From: Gentiana macrophylla
Taxonomy: Eukaryota > Streptophyta > Magnoliopsida > Gentianales > Gentianaceae
Reading direction: 5' to 3'
DNA length: 64,000 nt
NCBI GenBank assembly: GCA_026214975.1
Contig: CM047813.1
Coordinates: 35,373,871-35,437,870 of the forward strand
A program made the position numbers and the translations under genes. Below the pieces are notes generated by a model, which was not told the origin of the DNA, made no database searches, and saw nothing but the letters and a program-made list of their open reading frames with translations. Of the stretch, positions 58,421 through 64,000 are shown one piece after another. Each line of letters begins with the position of its first letter. Within the stretch, counting starts at the first letter, position 1.

Positions 58421-59716
58421 TAAAAAAAAAAGCCCTAAACGTTAGTTTTCTGCACTTTTATGAATTCTAACCCATTCCCAACATGTTTAACATCAATTTT
58501 GACAGCAGTAAAACATAACTTTAACATACCATATCACTTCATACACCAAATTCAACATTTAGGCATACTTTCTAACATCAAAACAACACCAACACACAAC
58601 CAAACTTTTAAAACTTGAATTAAAGCAATAGGAAGATCCTCTTACTCTAATCAAAGAAAATTCCAAAGCAAACATGAAAACAACTGCAGCACTTCTCCTA
58701 AAACTCCGATCAAAACCTATTTGATCCATAATTGATTCAAGAACTAATTAGGATCAAGGTTTCTAACTATTCGGAACTACGAATTACACCAACGGAACTA
58801 TAAAAAAATTGATCACACCTTGATCAAACCTAAAATAGGGCAAAATCATACCTTTTTCCAAACCCCAAACTTTTGCTGTCAAAACGTTCCTTGCCATCTC
58901 ACGAATCCGTTGTTCTAATCGTATCTACAAACCACCAAGAATCTTGTAAGAATTTTGAAGAAGTCTCCCTTGCCTTTTAGTTCTCTGTTTTTCTTTCTCA
59001 GAGTTCGAACATTGGGAGAAAATCTGACAACTCCTTGATTAGTGGGGAGTTTTACTTTTAATGAAAATAACTCCCAATGAGTTATTACAATTTAATTTCC
59101 TAATTAATATTAATTTCCATCATTAATATTTTACTTTTTATAAAACTTTAAATCCTTAATTAATATTAAATATAATATTTCGTTTTTGTAAAATTACATG
59201 TTTGCCTTTTTCCGAAAATTAGAATATTGTTAACGGTGAATTTTATGGTTTTTATCGCTTTATTCCGTAACAATATTCTTCGTATTTTATTACTTTTTAT
59301 AGAAAAGTAGGAGTTTAATTGAAATATTGAGGGGTTGTGTATGAAAAGGATTAAAATGCAAATTCGAGCGATTTATGTGGTTTATTAGTCATTTTCTATC
59401 TATATATATATTTCTACAGGTTGCATGTTTTTACCCCCTTGTAGATATGCATTTTTCGAGCTAAAAAGAGGATTAAATGGTGTCAATGATCGAGTTTATA
59501 CGAAGGAAAAGAGATAAAGATGAGAAAATCACTTTTTGACCAAGTTGAACGCACGTTTGATGTAGCGTCCACTGGACTGGCGTCCATTATTCCGGGCTGG
59601 CGTCCAGAAGGAGATTTTTGATTCAGAGTTTGATGATTTTTAGCGAACGAGCGTCTGATTTTGTATAGGACGTGCGTCCAATCCCAGCTCGGCCCGACTT
59701 CGAATATGTTTTGCAC

Positions 59717-59779
59717 TCTGGACGGGCGTTCACCATATCTGGACGGGCGTTCACCATATCTGGACGGGCGTCCAGTGCC
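59717..59779 (+). repeat. 21-bp triplicate in the Athila LTR
   Basis: Three head-to-tail copies of TCTGGACGGGCGTTCACCAT plus one base, the third ending CGTCCAGTGCC. Related GACGGGCGTC words occur elsewhere in the LTR and leader. Confidence 0.95.
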
Positions 59780-60788
59780 GTTTTTGACCTAGCCGACTTA
59801 GAATTCTATAAATAGGCGTGTTGTCTAAACCCTAAGCACAGATTATTATCAAACAGCCGCTGAACCTCAAAGCAGCCGCACCAAACCCTAGGAGATTATG
59901 AGTTTCTTCCCTTCAACCATGTCTTGGATCATCACAAGGATGCAAGGCTAAGCGATTCATGATGAGACAACGGGATGAAGCCAACACAACACCATCACAA
60001 CCAAGGGATTTTCAAGTAGCGATTGTTAGTGAGTTTGAGTTTTATTTTCCTTATCAATTGAATAGATTTGAATGTTTGTTTTATTAGATTGAGAAATCAA
60101 TGAAACGTTTATATGTTTTGAATTTTAATGAGAATTAGATTCATGTATAGAACCGTTCTTTTGATACGATTAATAATAATTCAAGAGATTGTTTATTATT
60201 GATTGGGTAGGAGATTCGAAGACGAACTCATGATCATGTTCTTCATTGTTATGTTTGTTTTACTTGAGAAAGAAAACGAACCCTAAATAAATTTGATTAA
60301 AGGAATTAGATCGAATTTAGGTTAGATCATACCAAGGAATTTAATTTAACTCATAACTCGGTTGGGTGGTGGTTGTTTGGTGGATCCTTGTTGCCCTACT
60401 GTTCCTTTATATTCATAAGAAAGTTCATACTTTTTGCATATCGGTTTAGATTTTTTTTAGAAGTTTTAGTTTTTACCTGTTATTTTTCTGCATATTTCTG
60501 TTCCCAGCACGATAATCAGACGCCCGTCCACCCTAAGCGGACGCCCGTCCAGTATCGAGTTTTCCTGTTTTCTGTTCCTTCTAGTCACTGTTCTTCGTTT
60601 TGATATTATAGTTAATATACACCTTAGTTTTATGTAATAATTAGTGACATATTTGATAGAATAACTGCCCTTAATCCGATAAACATTCGATTCCCTTAGG
60701 ACGACTCGGTAACACCCTATACTGCGAACCTTATACTTGGGGTGTTCCGATAAAATAAATTTAAAACTAGTTTTATCGAACAAGTTTT

Positions 60789-60806
60789 TGGCGCCGTTGC
60801 CGGGGA
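60789..60806 (+). promoter_or_regulatory. Athila/Tat primer-binding site
   Basis: TGGCGCCGTTGCCGGGGA, six bases after the LTR end. Confidence 0.93.
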
Positions 60807-61361
60807 GTCGGTAACGGTTGTCGGATTCTACTTAGGACAGTTTTCTGTGTCAAAAGGGGTCGTTAGGGCACGCGGTAGTATTTTGACCATAACTTTCGGC
60901 TCGAGTGTCCGTTTGGCGCGCAGGACCCCAATTCGGAAAGCTCGTTCCGACGCCGACGACGTGGAACACTTTTCCCATCCATTTTGGCCCTAGAAGATTT
61001 CAACACGTTTTTTTACCGTCTTAGTGCCTTTTCTGTTTTAAATTTTTCGTAGGTAGGTTTCTTTTCTTGTTTCTGTTTCTAGATCTTTTTCTAAATTCGA
61101 AAATAAAAAAAATAATATAAAAAAAGCCTTTCTGAACGGGCGTCTTGACCCTGAACGCCCGTCTGCCCTAAATTGTCTTCTGAACGCTAGTTCAATAACC
61201 TGAACGAGCGTTCACCTCCAAAATTCCCCAACCAAATGTTCACTCATAATCGAACGCCGATTCAATCTCTCCTCTCTTCTCTCCTTCTAACCTCTAATCT
61301 TCTCTACACTCGTTCTCATCAACCCTAAGGTTGATTTCTTCCTGTTCTGCTTTTCTGGTTT

Positions 61362-62700
61362 ATGCAAACCAGGAGCAAAAAGGGACTGTTATTATATTGT
61401 CCTGAACCCGAACGGGACATTGTCAGGAGAAGACTTTTCCCAAATCCTGACAACATGAGCGAACACGGTTCTAGCGATGACGAACCGGAGAACCAAGGGA
61501 ATAATGACCAAAATCCTCCTGGCATGGATCCCGCCGCTTAAACCAAATTACGATGCAAATGTTGCGAGACCAGAAGAATAAGACAGCAAGCCTGGATAAA
61601 CCAAACAGATGCAACAACAACCTCGAGATAGTTGTTTCATGAAAGAATGGCTTCAGCGGCTACAAATTGTGCAAAGCAAGACCCTTATGCGCCATATCTT
61701 GATCAAGATTTCTTGGAAGGGCATAGACCAATTCGGCCTCCGGAGATGGGAGGAATGCATTTTGATTTAAAGAATGGAGTTGTGGGGATGGTCCAAAATA
61801 GTTCTTTCCATGGCACTGCTGCAGAAGACCCACATGACTTCTTGTCGACTTTTGTGCAAATATGTGAAGCAGGGCACTACCCTGGCGTTCCTTCAGAAGT
61901 CGTTAAATTGAAACTTTTCCCGTTTGCCTTGAAAGGCGAAGCAAATCGATGGTTTAAGTCCTTACCCCATCACTCTCTTCATAACTGGGCTGATGTGAAA
62001 AGAGCCTTTGCTCTGAAATTCGTTTCACCTGGAACGATAATGGACCGTAAACGAGATATAGCTACTTTCGAGCAATTAGAAGGAGAGTGTGTGGGAAAGG
62101 CCTGGGAGAGGTTGAATTTGTTAATGAGGAAATGCCCTAACCATGGATACACTCGACATGAACTTCTAGAATTATTCTATCAGGGTGTTACTCAACCCAA
62201 TAGAGATTACTTAGATTCCACAGCTCATGGATCATTTTTAGGAGGAGGAGATGATGCTTTACTCTGAGGTAGCGAAACAATAGCTAAGAATAACATGTGG
62301 GCTACTCAAAAGAAGACCCATGTTAGTGGAAGCAAAAAGGAGGTCAGCAAAAGTAACTCGAGACAAAATTGTTAGTTGCTCAAATGGAAATAATGAACAA
62401 ACAACTAGCCAACATGCAAATGAAGCGACAAGAAGGGCCAGCAGATGTGAATTACTTGGGCATGCAGGCCGGGAATATGATGAATGAGGAAGTGCAGGCC
62501 ATGGAGAACCGTAATCAACCTTCGTAAGCTTCACCAAAATTACGGTCAATCAAGTCATACTCAAAACCGTAACTATTCGGGAAACCCGCGAAATAGTTAT
62601 TATACACCGCCTGGTGCATCCAATAACCAAAGACCCCAAGGTAACTGGGCTCAAACGCAAAATCAACAGCCCACCTATGTCTCTTAGAAGAAATTTGATG
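61362..62700 (+). pseudogene. Athila-type gag, frame-broken
   Basis: The N-terminus starts MQTRSKKGLL at 61362 and stops after MDPAA near 61540. The main retrotransposon gag domain is open at 61632-62267 (211 residues) and includes DPHDFLSTFVQICEAGHYPG, FPFALKGEANRWFKSLP and LLELFYQGV, all typical of Athila gag. The C-terminal Asn/Gln/Pro-rich part continues in another frame (NYSGNPRNSYYTPPG near 62570). Gag would form the particle and package RNA. Two frame breaks separate otherwise well-kept parts, so decay or sequence error is recent. Confidence 0.9.
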
Positions 62701-63874
62701 AGCTAGTAGACATGGTGAAAACACTAGCCACCGGTCAAAAAACGATGGAGAGACAGATAGGTCGATGGTGATCACAAAGTAACAGACCTCCGAGAAGACC
62801 GCCTAGTTATACGTATAAAAACCCTAAGGCGGATGTCGTCAGCTTGTAATGCCATCACACCGCAATGGAATTATGGACAAGAGGAGGAGTTGAATGCGCC
62901 ACCCTCATAATGTGTAAGACAAATTGCACCGAAAAGTTATCGAAAGCAGTAGCCCTCTCCCGACGCCATGAGTTCGGAGGGGCAATCGAAAATTAAATTC
63001 CAAAGAAAGCAACAAAGTGAGGAAGAGCTGAATGATGATGATTCTTCGGGGATAGTGATGAGGAGGTGAGAGAGAGAAGTCGTAGCTGAACACTTGACTA
63101 AAAAGAAAACTGAGAAGTTTGTCAGGTGGAAGGACAAGGAGGACGAAGCCATTAAAAGTCAAACTATAATCAATCAATCGAAAACCCTTCCTTATCCGGC
63201 AAAGAAAAGAGAGAATATCTTGAACTCTGACAAACAGTATGACGGGGTGAGAAAGATGCTTAAAGATACTATGGCAACTATGCCACTTGCTGAGGTATTA
63301 ACCGAGATGCCTAAATGCTCTAAGTATCTTAAGGATGCCTGTGGAAGTAAGAAGAAGCTAAAGGAATGGCGAGAAGAGGTGCTAAGATAAGAATGTTCAA
63401 CGGTTTCACAGAGCATTGCAATCAAGTTTAGGTGACCCTGCATTTACCTTCAATCTCTTGCATGATTGAAGGCCACACGCCCACAATGTCTTATGCGACT
63501 CGGGGCCTCTGTCAATATGATGCCATTGAACGCCTGCAAGAGTCTCGGTTGGACAAAAGGCTAAGGGAGCGCCCCGCCTCTCTTCGATTGGTGGACCGAT
63601 CTAGCCGTTTAGCGGTGGTTGTGTTAACAACGCCCTTATCCATGTTAAACATTTAGTTTTTCCAATCGATCGGGTCATACCGATTACCATCGACGAGAGA
63701 TGCCCCGATTCTCGGGGCGGCCTTTCTTAAATACTTCGCCTCCACCATTGACTTCCAAATCGCCAAATCACTCGAGAGTAGAGGACACTTCCGTTACCCT
63801 CGAGCAAGGAAAACGTTCATGGAAGCTCCAACCCGTGAGATCTCATTCATTGAAGCAATCTATGGAGATGAATC
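62701..63874 (+). pseudogene. Athila-type gag C-terminus and protease, degenerate
   Basis: The open piece 63094-63390 contains MPLAEVLTEMPKCSKYLKD, matching the region just before the Athila protease. Downstream, the protease fold is recognisable only in fragments (RLRERPASLRLVDRSSRLAV near 63560-63620; DAPILGAAFLKYFA near 63700). The catalytic D-S/T-G triplet could not be found, and Cys/stop changes are frequent. The sequence ends at the LTR insertion at 63875. Confidence 0.7.
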
Positions 63875-64000
63875 AGTTAGGTGTAGTGCCCGAAAGACAA
63901 ATTGTGTAATTGTTTTTAATGGATGACAGAATTTATCTCACCTTATTACTTGCTTTGTGCTTGTAAGTAATACATCACGCAAACCCTAAGTATATCAAGA
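63875..64000 (+). mobile_element. Start of an LTR related to the nested copia, cut by the window end
   Basis: After a mutated first dinucleotide (AG for TG) it reads TTAGGTGTAGTGCCCGAAAG and stays alignable with 49388 onward (AATTGTTTTT, CACG/CACT, AAACCCTAAGTA). It interrupts the gypsy protease region. Divergence from the 49388 LTR is clearly greater than between that element's two LTRs, so it is a different, older family member. Confidence 0.85.

Larger units (their letters stand above)
35229..59272 (-). mobile_element. Solo LTR (same family as 16087-34073), split by copia insertions
   Basis: Segments 35229-35775, 38945-39564 and 58105 to about 59272 read, on the minus strand, as one ~2.3-kb LTR beginning TGTTACGG (or slightly inside) and ending GGCATTACA. 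It shares blocks with the plus-strand copy at 16087: CTCTAGGGTTCACT near 38961, GTAAGAGGATCTTCCTATTG near 58630 (minus strand) and TCCTTATCCGG near 35256. No internal region is attached. A target duplication was not confirmed (ATAAA left, ATATT right), and an inverted repeat at 59221-59280 blurs the right boundary. Confidence 0.7.
59273..63874 (+). mobile_element. Athila/Tat-type Ty3/gypsy element, 5' part only
   Basis: An LTR ending GTTTTATCGAACA at 60782 is followed by TGGCGCCGTTGCCGGGGA (60789-60806), the PBS typical of the Athila/Tat group. Gag and protease remnants follow in gypsy order. No RT, RNase H, integrase or 3' LTR is present because another LTR interrupts at 63875. The LTR start is unresolved; it lies somewhere after the solo-LTR boundary near 59235-59272. 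Confidence 0.85.

Overview
This window is nuclear DNA of a flowering plant. The evidence is a split gene for a plastid ribosomal protein with GT-AG introns, a Stowaway MITE, a tandem TRIM, LINE debris, hAT and Mutator-like elements, and Ty1/copia and Ty3/gypsy LTR retrotransposons. No bacterial-type operon, CRISPR array, tRNA or rRNA gene was seen. The only recognisable host gene is a nuclear gene for plastid ribosomal protein uL5c on the minus strand (10913-15490, three exons). A tail fragment of the same gene lies at 5276-5450. Nearly everything else is mobile DNA.

Layout. 1-3136: AT-rich non-coding DNA with an (AT)n tract, a 93-bp tandem duplication, a degenerate minisatellite and a 156-bp tandem pair. 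3137-3400: Stowaway MITE with TA duplication. 3470-4316: probable LINE 3' end. 4317-5191: tandem TRIM with four ~100-bp LTRs and a perfect 5-bp TSD. 5276-5450: uL5c tail fragment. 5460-6640: LINE ORF1 remnant. 6641-9809: 5'-truncated copia with a 3' LTR. 10913-15490: uL5c gene, whose second intron carries an internally deleted Ale-type copia.

Two nests fill 15.6-59.3 kb. Nest 1: a hAT-type element (15618-35116, 8-bp TSD) inserted 127 bp upstream of the uL5c ATG. It was split by a solo LTR (16087-34073, TSD GCATA). That LTR was in turn split by a Mutator-like element (about 16285-20505) and by a full-length Sirevirus copia on the minus strand (21907-33745, TSD GTTTA, 1.7-kb LTRs, gag, pol and a third ORF, all frame-broken). 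Nest 2: a minus-strand solo LTR of the same family (35229 to about 59272) was split by a solo copia LTR (35776-38939, TSD ATCTT), which itself holds two smaller solo LTRs. It was also split by a full copia of the same LTR family (39565-58099, TSD GAAAC), which holds a second full copia (41946-51235, TSD CCTAG). After subtracting inserts, the solo copia LTR measures about 1.95 kb, matching the 1.94-kb LTRs of the intact family member, which supports the reconstruction.

59.3-63.9 kb holds an Athila/Tat-type gypsy 5' part (LTR, tRNA-Asp-type PBS, gag, protease). It is cut at 63875 by the start of an LTR related to the inner copia, which runs off the window. The copia and gypsy coding regions are all broken by frameshifts and stops, even where the LTR pairs look young. 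Some differences between LTR copies cluster at CAG/CTG/CG sites and may be sequencing error rather than mutation.
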